Assembly (NCBI RefSeq): GCF_001641265.1
Contig: NW_020167523.1
Span: 62,001-126,000 of the forward strand
DNA length: 64,000 nucleotides
Direction of reading: 5' to 3'
Source: Pseudogymnoascus destructans
Taxonomy: Eukaryota; Ascomycota; Leotiomycetes; Thelebolales; Thelebolaceae
In this document: piece after piece, positions 52,311 to 62,450 of the stretch
Position numbering within the stretch: position 1 is the stretch's first letter
Layout of the letters: every line of letters begins with the position of its first letter
The notes under the pieces: generated by a model
Database searches by the model: none
What the model was told of the DNA's origin: nothing
What the model saw: the letters and a program-made list of their open reading frames with translations, nothing else
Made by a program: the position numbers and the translations under genes

Positions 52311-53547
52311 ATGGCTGACCGAAACCCAGAAGACTATGAGTCTATAAATGAGAAAACAACCTTGGCAGATGAGTCTGAGAAGAGAGATGAACTTCAAGAT
52401 GACTTCCTCGAAGCCCAAGAAGATTTCAAGAGGATGGGCAAAACAGCTCAAGAAAGATACCAGTCTATACTATCAAACGGCCACCAGATGAGGAATTGGA
52501 ATGTCAACACCTACACTGAATTCCAAAAGCTGTCACCTAGCAGCCAAGAGTACGCCTCGTCAATGTTGAAAGCCATTATGAAGGACTACCTCATAGTCGA
52601 TCAAGCTTCTGATGCTACTATTGCAGAGCGAAATGATGCTATTCTACAGCTCCAAGAATAAATTCAAGACAAGGATGAAAAGATTACTGAACTGCAAGGC
52701 ATTCAAAAATATCTTGAGAATACAGCTCCTATTCGCAATGCAGCATCTCGCCAGTCTTCTCACATTCCGGATCCTCCTATTCTTACGGATGGGATTGAAC
52801 CAGCTTTTGAAGACTGGGTTGTGAAGATCCGACTCAAGCTGGAAGCCAACATCGACCACTTCCAAAATGACAAGATGCAGATGAGTTATCTCCAAAGCAG
52901 ACTAGGAGGACTCGCAGTTCGCCATGTGAACCCAAGGCTTCACATTACCTCACCAAACATGCTTCAGTCAGCAGAAGAAATCCTCCAACTCCTCGAGAAA
53001 GTGTTTAGCGACCCTAATAGGAGACACACTGCACAAACTGAGTCGCAAGTTATACCAAGGCAAGAATACCTTCACAACATTCTGGGCTGAATTCCAGAGA
53101 CTCACTGCAGAGCTGGACTACTCAGAAGAGACCTTGCTTGACGATCTCTGATTTAAAATCAACCAAGGCATGCAGAAAGCCCTTGTTGCAGAAGTGGGAG
53201 CTACCACCCTACATGAATTCGCGAAGAAATGCATGCTTGTGGACCAAAACCTACAGAGAATTCAAGAAAAGGAGAAGAGAATGAAGTCACAGCCGTTCAC
53301 CTACCAGAAGCAGAGTGGCCAGAGTCCTACTGCTAGTACTGCTGTTGAAATAGTGGCACCACAGAAGAAGCTCTACCGCTCTCCCCACTAAGATCCTGAG
53401 AAAGAATCGCTCATGAAGCTTGGCAGATGCTTCCATTGCCACGAAAGCGGCCATCGTGCTCATGACTGCCCTCAGAAACAGAAAGGCAGACTCAATGAGA
53501 TCTCTGATACTGAGGATCCTACTCAGTATGAGTCGGGAAAAGAATAG
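52311..53547 (+). pseudogene. Gypsy-2 gag
   Basis: The ATG at 52311 starts MADRNPEDYESINEKTTLAD. Capsid-like sequence (ILTDGIEPAFEDWVVKIRLKLEA) is followed by DYSEETLLDDL and a CCHC knuckle (CFHCHESGHRAHDC). Stops occur near 52660, 53150 and 53390 and a frame change near 53040. Comparison with Gypsy-3 shows that some are simple transitions, for example CAA to TAA at 53390. The gag stop TAG is at 53545-53547. Confidence 0.88.
53535..53541 (+). promoter_or_regulatory. Slippery heptamer before the gag stop, Gypsy-2
   Basis: G GGA AAA lies in the correct gag phase, one codon before TAG. The -1 frame is open from here (KRIASRKDVARGS) into the protease. It fits the X XXY YYZ rule for -1 frameshifting. 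Confidence 0.65.
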
Positions 53548-56500
53548 CCTCTAGAAAAGACGTCGCTCGAGGTTCTACAGCAAGAATTGCCTCCTCTGCC
53601 TCATCATTAACCCATTTCGACTATGACACTCCATTCTTAGCTACCTGCAGAATAGGAAGGAATCAAATTGTCATGCAAGCCTTAATGGATAGCGGTGCAA
53701 CAGGTGGAAGCTTTGTGAATGCTGTTGATGCAAAACGAATTTGTGAAATTGAGAACATCTCTCCTATCCAACTTATAAAACCAAAGAACATTGAAGGATT
53801 TAATGGAGTTGCAGCACCTACAGTTACACATGCTATATACCCTCGACTACAAATTGGAGATCACGTTGAAAGTCTATGCCCTCTATTCATTACTACGCTT
53901 GGGAAACATTCTATCATTCTTGGGAAAGCTTGGATGAAGCAGTATGGAGTCACACTCAATATGGTAAATGACCAAGTCATCTTTACAAAGGGTCACTGCC
54001 AGCACACTACACCAACAGACACTTTAAAAATGAAAACTACAAGTCCCCAAGCTGAGAAGGAAATACAAGATAAAGAAGCTCCGATGCCAGCCCTCCAACC
54101 TCATTATAAGAACAAGAACAAATGCACTGTTACAATGATTGGAGCTGCACCATTCAATATGCTTCGGAAGCAGAAAGGAGCTAAGGTTTTTGCAGTATCA
54201 TTTAAACATATACTCGCTGAACAAGCAAAGGAGGAAACGAAAGAAATCGACCCAAAACTGATCCTCCCAAAGGAGTTCCATAAATATCTCGATGTGTTCT
54301 CAAAACAGGCTGCAGACAAGCTCCCGCCTCACAGATATTCAGACCATCACATTGTGTTAGAAGGGAACTCGAAACTAGGGCATGCACCACTCTATAACAT
54401 GTCTCGAGAAGAGCTTGATCTTGTGAAGAAATACGTGGAGGACAATCTTACCAAAGGATTCATCGAAGCTAGCAAAGCACCATTTGCCTCACCGGTGTTA
54501 TTTGTATGCAAACCAGGAGGTGGACTTCGATTTTGAGTAGACTATCACAAACTAAATGCGATCACAAGGAAAGACTCATACCCACTTCCCCTCATTGATG
54601 AAACATTGGCTCAAATCACGGGTGCCAAATATCTTACAAAGATTGATATTAGACATGCCTTTAATCGAATTCGCATGCAGACAGAGGAGGACGAAGATCT
54701 GACAAAATTCAAAACTCGATTTGGATCATACAAATACAAAGTTCTCCCATTTGGACTTACGAATGGCCCAGCAACATTCCAACGATATATGAATGAAACA
54801 TTAATGGAATACATAAACAAATTCGTCACTGCATACATGGACGGTCTTTTTGTCTATAGCACAAGTAAGGAGGAACATGTTAAGCATGTCAAAATGGTTC
54901 TACAAAAGCTTCGAGAAGCAGGACTACTAGCAGATATAGCAAAATGCGAATTCTTCGTTCAAGAGACAAAATTCTTAGGACTCATCATCGGAGTTAATGG
55001 AATTCGCATGGATCCTGGAAAGGTGAACACTATACTCGATTGGAAAGCACCAAAATCATTACGGGACACGCAAGCTTTTATAGGATTCTGTGTGTTCTAT
55101 CGAAGGTTTATCAAGAACTATTCAAACATCATGAAACCACTCGTCAACTTAACGAAAAAAGACCATGTCTTCAAATGAACAGAAGCATGTCAGGAAGCAT
55201 TCACACTTATGAAAAAGACTGTCACAGAAGCCCCAGTCTTACGACATTTCGATAGAGAGAAGACAGCCTATGTTGAAGCTGATGCCTCAGATTTTATTTC
55301 CTCAGGGGTACTGTCACAGAAAGATGACAAGGGAATCCTACACCCAGTTGCATTCTTCTCGAAAAAGATGGCACCTGCAGAATGCAATTACGAAATCTAT
55401 GACAAGGAGTTACTCCATCATCAGATGCTTCGAAGCATGGAGACCAGAAGTCGAGGGCACAGCAATGCCAGTCCAAGTTTTGTCAGATCACAAGAGTCTT
55501 GAATACTTCATGTCAACAAAGAAGCTTACTCGAAGGCAATCTCAATGGGCTGAGTTTCTGTCAAGGTTTAACTTTCCAATTATATATCGACCTGGGAACC
55601 AGAACGGAAAAGCAGATGCGTTAACTCGAAGACCAGGAGATAGACCAGAAGAGACTGAAGAAGATGACCACCAAAAACAACAACTTGAAACCCTGCTACC
55701 ACTTGAGAGACTTCATCCAGACCTACAAGAGATAAGGAAATTCGAAAATGCTAAGGTGAATCAAGACATCCAACTTGCGCCAGTCCACCTACAGGAAGCA
55801 AGTATTCTAGACAAAATCCAACTGCGCAACTTCAAGACAGCTTATGCAAAGACACTATTCAGAAGCTTCAGAATGGAGAACGAAACAGTCCAGACATAGC
55901 TCTATCATATTGCGAGGTGAGGGAAGGGCTCTTATACTATCATAATAGAGTCTGGGTTCCAAAAAGTGCTCACATCAAACTCTTACAAGAAATTCAAGAC
56001 CAACCACCAATGGGACACCCTGGCATTGGGAAGATGATTCGAGTCATCAAAAGACAGTATTACTGGCCCCGGATGGATAAGACAATTATACAATACATCA
56101 AGAACTGCCATATCTGCAAAAGATAAAACCTACAAGAGATGCTTATAATGGACTTCTTCAACCAATCCCTGTTGGCAGCCAGCCATGGCAGGACATATCA
56201 CTCGACTTTATTACAGGATTGCCATTGTGTGAAGAAAACAATGCTATCCTTGTCGTAGCATGCCGACTTACAAAAGAACGCCATTTTATCCCATGCTTTG
56301 CAGGCCAAGAAGACACAACTGTAGAAGCAACAGCACAGCTACTCCTTTGACATGTATGGAAACACCATGGTTTACCAAATTTGATCATCTCAGACAGAGG
56401 CCCCCAGTTCGTGGCTGCAGTGTGGAAAATCCTCTGCAAAGTTTGGAAAGTTATAACAAAATTGTCTACTGCCTTCCACCCAGAAACGGATGTGCAAACT

Positions 56501-57259
56501 GAGAGGTTCAATGCACAACTTGAACGATATTTATGAGCTCATGTTAACTATCTCCAAGACAACTGGGTCGAATATCTTTGCATGGCAGAATTTGCAGCAA
56601 CTCTAGCTTCAGACTCTACAAAAATCAGCCCATTCTTTGCAAATAAGGGCTTCGAGCCAAGAATGAGTTTTGATATTAAGAACAGCGAGTTCCAAATAGC
56701 GCCACAGGAACACAAGGATATGATACAAAGCATGAAAGATATTTGGGAGTTTCTGCAAGACCAAATCGCACTCTCGCAAACTCGCATGGAGACATTCGCA
56801 AATCAACGCAGGAAAGCTGCACCAAGATATCAGGTTGGAGATCAAGTATGGCTATCTACACGAAATATCAGGACTCAGAGGCCATCGAAGAAACTCGATC
56901 ACAAGCAAGTTAGTCTGTATAAGATTCTCGAACGAATTGGGCAAGTGGCATATCGATTAGAGCTACCACCAAGCATGAAGATACATCCTGTCTTTCACAG
57001 CAACCTCTTACGACTTGACTCAGATGATGCTTTACAAGGCCAGCACCATGAACCACCCCTGCCAATCATTATAGAAGATGAACTTGAATGGGAAGTTGAA
57101 GAAATCCTAGATTCTAAATTCCTATGGAAGAAGCTGTTCTATATGGCAGCATGGAAGAACCACCCACCAGACAACACTTGGTATCCCGCTACAAACTTCA
57201 ACAATGCACCTGAACTCACACAAGCTTTCCACCGAAAATACCCACAGAAGCCACAATGA
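53542..57259 (+). pseudogene. Gypsy-2 pol: protease to chromodomain, many stops
   Basis: Protease LMDSGATGG (53682); RT with LPFGLTNGPATFQRY but YMDG instead of YxDD at the catalytic site; RNase H with VEADASDFIS and LSDHKSLEYF; integrase with HPGIGKMIRVIKRQYYWP, ISDRGPQF and PETDVQTERFN; C-terminal chromodomain EWEVEEILDSK, then WKNHPPDNTWYP. Stops at 54535, 55176, 55897, 56124, 56348 and 56534 and a frame change near 55430. Several stops fit CGA to TGA or TGG to TGA, as by C-to-T decay. Confidence 0.9.
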
Positions 57260-57305
57260 TCTTACTCTTGATCAGGAGATCAATCTTAGTAGGGGGGGGG
57301 GGTAG

Positions 57306-57564
57306 TGTTACGATTATAGCTTATGGTTGTTATGGTTGTTATGGTTGTTACGGTTGTTATGGTTGTTACGGTTATGGTTGTTACGGTTGTTATGGTTGTT
57401 ACGGTTGTTACGGGTGCAGCCTTAGCCACCAAGGCTACAACGGACAACTGTTTTTATGAGGAATAGCCTCACCTTCCTTCCTTCTTCTTCTTCTTCTCTG
57501 TTTAGATTCAATCTAGCTTATTATTCTCCTGACTGGCTTCTTGACCTCCGTGACCATCGTAACA
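57306..57564 (+). repeat. 3' LTR of Gypsy-2, 259 bp
   Basis: Same ends as the 5' LTR, with a shorter and more heterogeneous array (57324-57412). It lacks the CGCTAAAC insertion found near 51835 of the 5' LTR. Confidence 0.95.
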
Positions 57565-57971
57565 TATAGGCCCACATACTAGTGAGAACTAGGCAACATA
57601 TGTAACAAATGCTCTTGTTAAGGTTGATATTATTAACAAGCTTGGCTATATAATGCTTGATAATGCTTCAAATAACGATACTCTTATAAAGCATTTGTCA
57701 CAAAGTATGTTCATTTAAGATTATTAGACTAATTAAATCAAATATCAAATCTAATTACATATCTAGATCTTAAGAACCAGTACCAAATTGATTATGATAG
57801 CAAGCACTATAGACTTCGTTATATGGGTCACATCATCAATCTCATAGTTTAAGCCTTCCTTTTTAGTGATACTAATGTTATGGCTATGGTAATGTAATGT
57901 CATGGTTATGGGGCTAGCAGGGCTAGGCTCTAGTAATGTGACCTATAAGTCATAAGACTAGCAGGGCTAGG

Positions 57972-58383
57972 TGTTACGGATAGCGCTTACAGCCGCAACC
58001 CCACATAATAGATAGTAGAGGATATGATGGATATTTGTTATCCATAATATCCTCAATATCCTACATAATGGATAGCAGAGGATATGATGGATATTTGTTA
58101 TCTATGTTATCCCTAATATCCCTTTTGTTATGATATCAAGTGCGCCTTGCAGCTCGAGTCGGGGTTCAGGGGTGTGGGGAGCTTTCCGGGGTTGGAGCGA
58201 AGTTTTCAGTTGTGGAGTGAATTCTCAGAACTGGTCTCGCTAAAGAGAATTGACTCCACAACAACATAGCTATATATAGATTGATCCACTGCTTGAGTGG
58301 TCATCTTCTCTTTCCTTCCTTCTGTAGGTTGAGTTTAATTCATAATACCCAACTGGCACCCTATGCCTTGGTGAACTGTGACA
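57972..58383 (+). repeat. Probable 5' LTR of Gypsy-3, 412 bp
   Basis: It starts TGTTACGGATAGCGCTTACAG and ends GTGAACTGTGACA. The start resembles the minus-strand start of 26267-25753 (TGTTACGG...CTTACGGCTGCAACC). It contains a 60-bp direct duplication of a GATATGATGGATATTTG block (58021 and 58081), like the GGATAAC blocks of that LTR family. The ends were inferred without a second LTR. Confidence 0.6.
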
Positions 58384-58765
58384 TAAAACTCAATCTCTCT
58401 TATACCTCTTTTCCTGATCTTTGAGCTAAACCCTCTTCTGAAATCGAAATCGAAATCCATTCTTTGGTAACCCCAGAACCAGAAACCTTATCCTGAAGTT
58501 GATTCCAGGACGATCTCGAGGCAACCTCTCATAGTTGGCTCTTGACAGTCAGCTCGACACACACACACCACCTTCACAAGTCAGACCTTTTACAATGCTC
58601 CCTCGACAAGGATATAACTGTGAGGGAAGTGCGCTCCTCTCGAGTGGCTCCTACAGCCGACAACTGCACAATAGGGCCTTTGGCAATATGTATCTGACTT
58701 GACGATATGTACCGAAATTGAAATAGCAACTCGCTATAGCTTATACAGCTAAAGAGAAAGCTGCA

Positions 58766-60049
58766 ATGGCAGCTCGAAATGATCCAGAACAAGACCAGGA
58801 ATCCCTGGCAGAAGGAGCATCAATTCCAAGTTCTGCAAACCAAACTGATGAACTTCATGATCCTAATTTCAAATCTGAAACCTTTCTTCACACTCTGGGC
58901 AAAACAGCTCAAGAGAGACATGAATCTATACTTGCAAATCGACATGAGAAGGCTGAATGGAATGTTGAAACCTTTGACGAATTCCAGAAACTATCTGTCA
59001 CCAACCAGAAAATGGCATGGACTTTGCACAAGAACATTCTTCAGGACTATTTGGCCCTAGCAGAGGACTCGGATTCGATACTGGGTGAAAAGGATGATGC
59101 CATTCTCCAGTTACAGGAACTGATCCAGAGCAACGAGCAACAAATCACAGAGCAACAAACAATTCAGAAATATCTTGAAAAGCAAACCCAACAAGCTCTG
59201 AAGAATGAACCAGGACACCACTCTCACAGTCGACTGTCAGCTCGGATTCCAGACCCTCCAATCCTCACAGATGGGATAGAACCAGCATTTGAGACTGGGT
59301 TGTGAAAATTTGCCTCAAGCTCGAAGCCAACATTGATCATTTTCCAACACAGACTTTACAAATGAGCTACATTCAGAGTCAACTGGGAGGACTGGCAGTT
59401 CGACATGTCAATCCAAGGCTTCAACCAAACTCTACAAATAAACTGCAGACAGCAGAAGAAATTCTTGAACTTTTGGAAAAAGTCTTCAGTGATCCCGATC
59501 GAAGGCACACAGCTCAAACTGAGTATCGGAAGCTGTATCAGAGAAACAACACCTTTGCAGTTCTGGGCCGAGTTCCAAAGGCTCACGACAGAGCTTGATT
59601 ACTCTGAAGAAACTTTGCTAGATGACTTGCGCTTCAAAGTCAACCAACAGATGCAGAAAGCCTTAGTGGCTGAAGTTGGAGCTACTACACTTTACGAGTT
59701 TGCAAATAAATGCATGCTCATCGACCAGAACATCCAGCGGATCAAGGAACAAGAAGACAAAAGGAAGCCAAAGTTATTTTCGAACAACATGGGCCAAACT
59801 CAAAATCAGGGCCAGGCACTTCGAACTTCAGTCTCTCAACCTACAATGGATTTGAACATGCAAAACAAGACACAGAAGCTGTATCGACCACCGCATCAAG
59901 ATCCAGCAAAAGAAATGCTCATGAAACTTGGGAAATGCTTTATATGCCAACAAAATGGACATAAAGCTCAAGACTGTCCCCAGAAGCTCAAAGCTCAAGT
60001 GAATGAGGTATCTACAGCTGAGTCTATCATTGATTTAGAGAAAAAATAG
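58766..60049 (+). pseudogene. Gypsy-3 gag, two frame changes
   Basis: From ATG 58766 (MAARNDPEQDQESLAEGAS) to TAG 60047-60049. Frame changes at about 59290 (one base lost relative to Gypsy-2 AFEDWVVK) and about 59530. It contains ILTDGIEPAFE, DYSEETLLDDLRFKVNQQM and a CCHC knuckle (CFICQQNGHKAQDC). It lacks the premature stops of Gypsy-2 and is the better-preserved gag. Confidence 0.88.
60040..60046 (+). promoter_or_regulatory. A-rich slippery stretch before the gag stop, Gypsy-3
   Basis: G AAA AAA directly precedes TAG in the gag frame; pol continues in the -1 frame as in Gypsy-2. It is not a perfect X XXY YYZ heptamer, but six A residues allow slippage. Confidence 0.5.
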
Positions 60050-60767
60050 CCTCTAGACAAGTCATCACTAGAGGTAGTGCAGCCAGAATTGCAGCTTCTT
60101 CCTCAAGATCAAGTTTTGATCCGGACACCCCTTTCTTAGTTATTTGTAGAATGGGAAAATACAAAACTATTGTCCATGCATTGATCGATACTGGTGTCAC
60201 AGGTGGGAACTTCATTAATGCTGCTGATGCAGAAAGAATATGTGAAATCAAAGGGATAGCCCCAGCTGAACTTGTGAAGCCAAAACAAGTTGAAGGATTT
60301 AATGGAGAGGCTGCCGCTGCTATCACACATGCTATATATCCTCGACTAAAAGTGGGAGAGCATGTGGAAAGCCTATGTCCATTATTCATCACTTCGCTAG
60401 GAAAACATTCCATCATTCTCGGGAAAGCTTGGATGAAGCAACATGGAGTTGTTCTCGATATGATCAATGATCAAGTCCTCTTTACTGGAGATTATTGCAA
60501 CCATTCCAGATCGAGCCCTCGAAACAGAGCCTATATCTAAAAGCAAAAGACAAAGGCCAAAGAAGAAAGCCAAAGAAATGCCTCCTCTGAAACCTGCTCC
60601 GAAAGTGGAAAAACCAAAACCTTGCACCATAGCAATGATTGGCGCAGCACCATTTCGAATGCTCATTAGCAAAAAGGAGCTCAAGTCTTTGCTATATCAA
60701 TGAAGGACATAATCGAGCACAAGAACAAGACCAAAACTGAAGAAATTGACCCTCAACTGATCCTTCC
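60050..60767 (+). pseudogene. Gypsy-3 pol N-terminal part (protease)
   Basis: The frame open to the gag stop leads into TPFLVICRMG and the protease site LIDTGVTGG (DTG at about 60187-60195), then KHSIILGKAWMKQHG. A frame change near 60490 is followed by CTIAMIGAAPFRML, parallel to Gypsy-2, and a further one near 60685. The sequence ends at EIDPQLILP, just before the RT domain would begin. Confidence 0.85.
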
Positions 60768-61674
60768 TGTAATGGTGGGTGCACCAGATGTGAGAATCTA
60801 GCCACCCAAGGAAGGGATGATTTTACTAAGACAACACACTGTCTTAGAAAACAGAGCCAAAGGGTCGTAGCTTAGACTATTCCACAATGCAGCAATCAGG
60901 TGTATGATGTAGTGGAGTGGTTTAGACAAGTTGTAACAAATGTTGAGTCTGAGAACTCAGGGATAAGTCAGAGGTTAGCACCTCACTGACTTTTCAGAAA
61001 CAAGGAGTAACAAGATCAATGCTTGGAAGCTTGGAAAAGATGTGGAAGTATGTGATAGTCGATTTACTGTATTGTCTGCTTGCCCTTTCTTAAGGAAAGG
61101 GCAATCCTATTTATGCTAAAGGAGTGTAGTTCTCTCATTTTCCAAGACTTTCCATGACTAACCAGGCTTGGTAACTGTAGTCAACATCAGAGAATCCCAT
61201 AGAACCATGTCTTAGGTTCCTAGCCTATAGGAAGTGAAAGGAGGTCCAAGGTCAGAGTACCCCTATAGACAGATTATGTCATAACTTAACCAATCTTGTG
61301 GGTAACTAAGGAGCGATGACGTGTAATGAATCATAGATGGTTGTAGAAGCTTTTGGAGCTATCGTTCATGTTCCTAGGCCTCTAGTTGATAGAGATATGT
61401 CATGTGGTAGTATTAGCCCAGTAACTAAGGAGTGATGATGTGTAATGAATCATAGAGGGTTGTAGAGATATGCTATGTGGTAATATCGGCCCAGTAACTA
61501 AGGAGTGATGACGTGTAATGAATTATAGAGGGTTGTAGCAATTGTTGAGTAGTATTGCTCTTGTTGTTGGTGTGATAAGCCAAAATATGTATAGTGACTT
61601 GTAGATTTGAGGAAATCTCTAAGTTTGCTCTTGAGTTTAATAGCAAACTGAGTGCAACAAATGTTAGTATGACA
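60768..61674 (-). repeat. 925-bp-family LTR joining Gypsy-3 to hAT-B, 907 bp
   Basis: It starts TGTAATGGTGGG and ends GTATGACA, the same orientation as 26755-28586, with three internal blocks of about 75 bp. The flanks CTTCC and CGTAA do not match, and the left and right neighbours are unrelated elements, so it is not a simple insertion. Confidence 0.9.
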
Positions 61675-62448
61675 CGTAAGTTTATAGTAATAATTATAGT
61701 AATTACTACTAACTTTTATTAGCACCCTCCCATCAACCACCATTAAAATGTTGGAAAAAAACGAACTACTATTCCCAGGACTTGGTGCTATGGCCCGGGA
61801 TATACTTTGTATTCCTGCTTCAGAAGCTCTTGTTGAGCGAGTCTTTAGCACTGCCCATGCTGTCTCAATTATAAGTGCAACCGAATGACCTCTGATACAA
61901 TACGGGGAATTATGCTTGTCTTCTACCGCCAGAAAATTGAACAGGAACAGCTATTCGAACACTACTCTGTTGCAGATATCATTGATTCGACTTATATGAA
62001 TGCTGAGTAAATATTGTTTGAGTATAATGCTCTAATTGATAATGTCCAAGAGAAGATGACGCTACAGTATATTCCAGACCAAAGCCCAAGGCAGCCAAAT
62101 ACCTGTGATAGGACAAAGCGGAACCAAGACCGGTTTGATTTTATTATACGTTACCAAGGGTACAGTGATTACAGCCCCAGCACCGAGGGCAACGCCGCCA
62201 AGTTCGTTACCAAAGTCAGGCTAATACATCAACATTTGACTTAATTGACCCACAGCTAGAAGATTTAGAGGGGCTACCCCCAAGCCAAGACAGGTGTGAT
62301 TACACTCTACCTTCACTTGCAAGGCCACAGAATGACAATAGGGCCCAGTTGCCTCAGGGGGAAGTAGTTGAAACAATTGAGTTGAGCCAAGTCCGTAATA
62401 AGTCTCGGTCTGGTCGGGAAATTCACGAGTCATGGCGTAATATAGATC
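61675..62448 (+). pseudogene. hAT-B transposase 3' end
   Basis: It begins at the exon-intron border equivalent to 32317-32318: intron 61676-61722 is nearly the same as 32318-32364. The exon then reads MLEKNELLFPGLGAMARDIL and CIPASEALVERVFSTAHAVS, the hAT dimerisation domain. A charged, Gln-rich extension (MFEYNALIDNVQEKMTLQY, later QVRNKSRSGREIHESW) runs to the pogo-3c insertion. Stops near 61885 and 62009 show decay. Confidence 0.75.
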
Positions 62449-62450
62449 TA

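Larger units (their letters stand above)
51562..57564 (+). mobile_element. Full-length chromodomain Ty3/Gypsy element (Gypsy-2)
   Basis: Two LTRs, 51562-51967 and 57306-57564, both start TGTTACGATTATAGCTTA and end GACCATCGTAACA; the duplication TATAG is perfect (51557-51561 and 57565-57569). A poly-G tract ending in GGTAG precedes the 3' LTR. The interior holds gag and then a complete pol order. The LTRs differ by length of a 9-bp array and by several substitutions and an 8-bp indel, so the insertion is not very recent. Confidence 0.95.
51504..57870 (+). pseudogene. hAT-D (Restless-like) fragment split by Gypsy-2
   Basis: Joining 51504-51561 with 57570 onward across the TATAG duplication gives a hAT frame: VFYELIGPHTSEN, then (after a stop) ATYVTNALVKVDIINKLGY, MLDNASNNDT and, further on, YQIDYDSKHYRLRYMGHIINL. 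The order GPHxxEN, LDNASNNDT, RxRxxGHxINL is characteristic of Restless-type fungal hATs. Only the middle of the gene remains. Confidence 0.7.
57972..60767 (+). mobile_element. Gypsy relative of Gypsy-2 (Gypsy-3), 3'-truncated
   Basis: A probable 5' LTR (57972-58383) is followed by TAAAACTCAATCTC, parallel to the Gypsy-2 start, then gag and the first part of pol, which are similar in protein to Gypsy-2. The element ends inside pol at LILP, where the 925-bp-family LTR begins (60768). RT onward and the 3' LTR are missing. Confidence 0.85.

Noticed and set aside
57870..57971. Possible short genes or RNA between hAT-D and Gypsy-3
   Set aside because: ATGG-rich low-complexity DNA with a duplicated CTAGCAGGGCTAGG; no coding or RNA structure supported.
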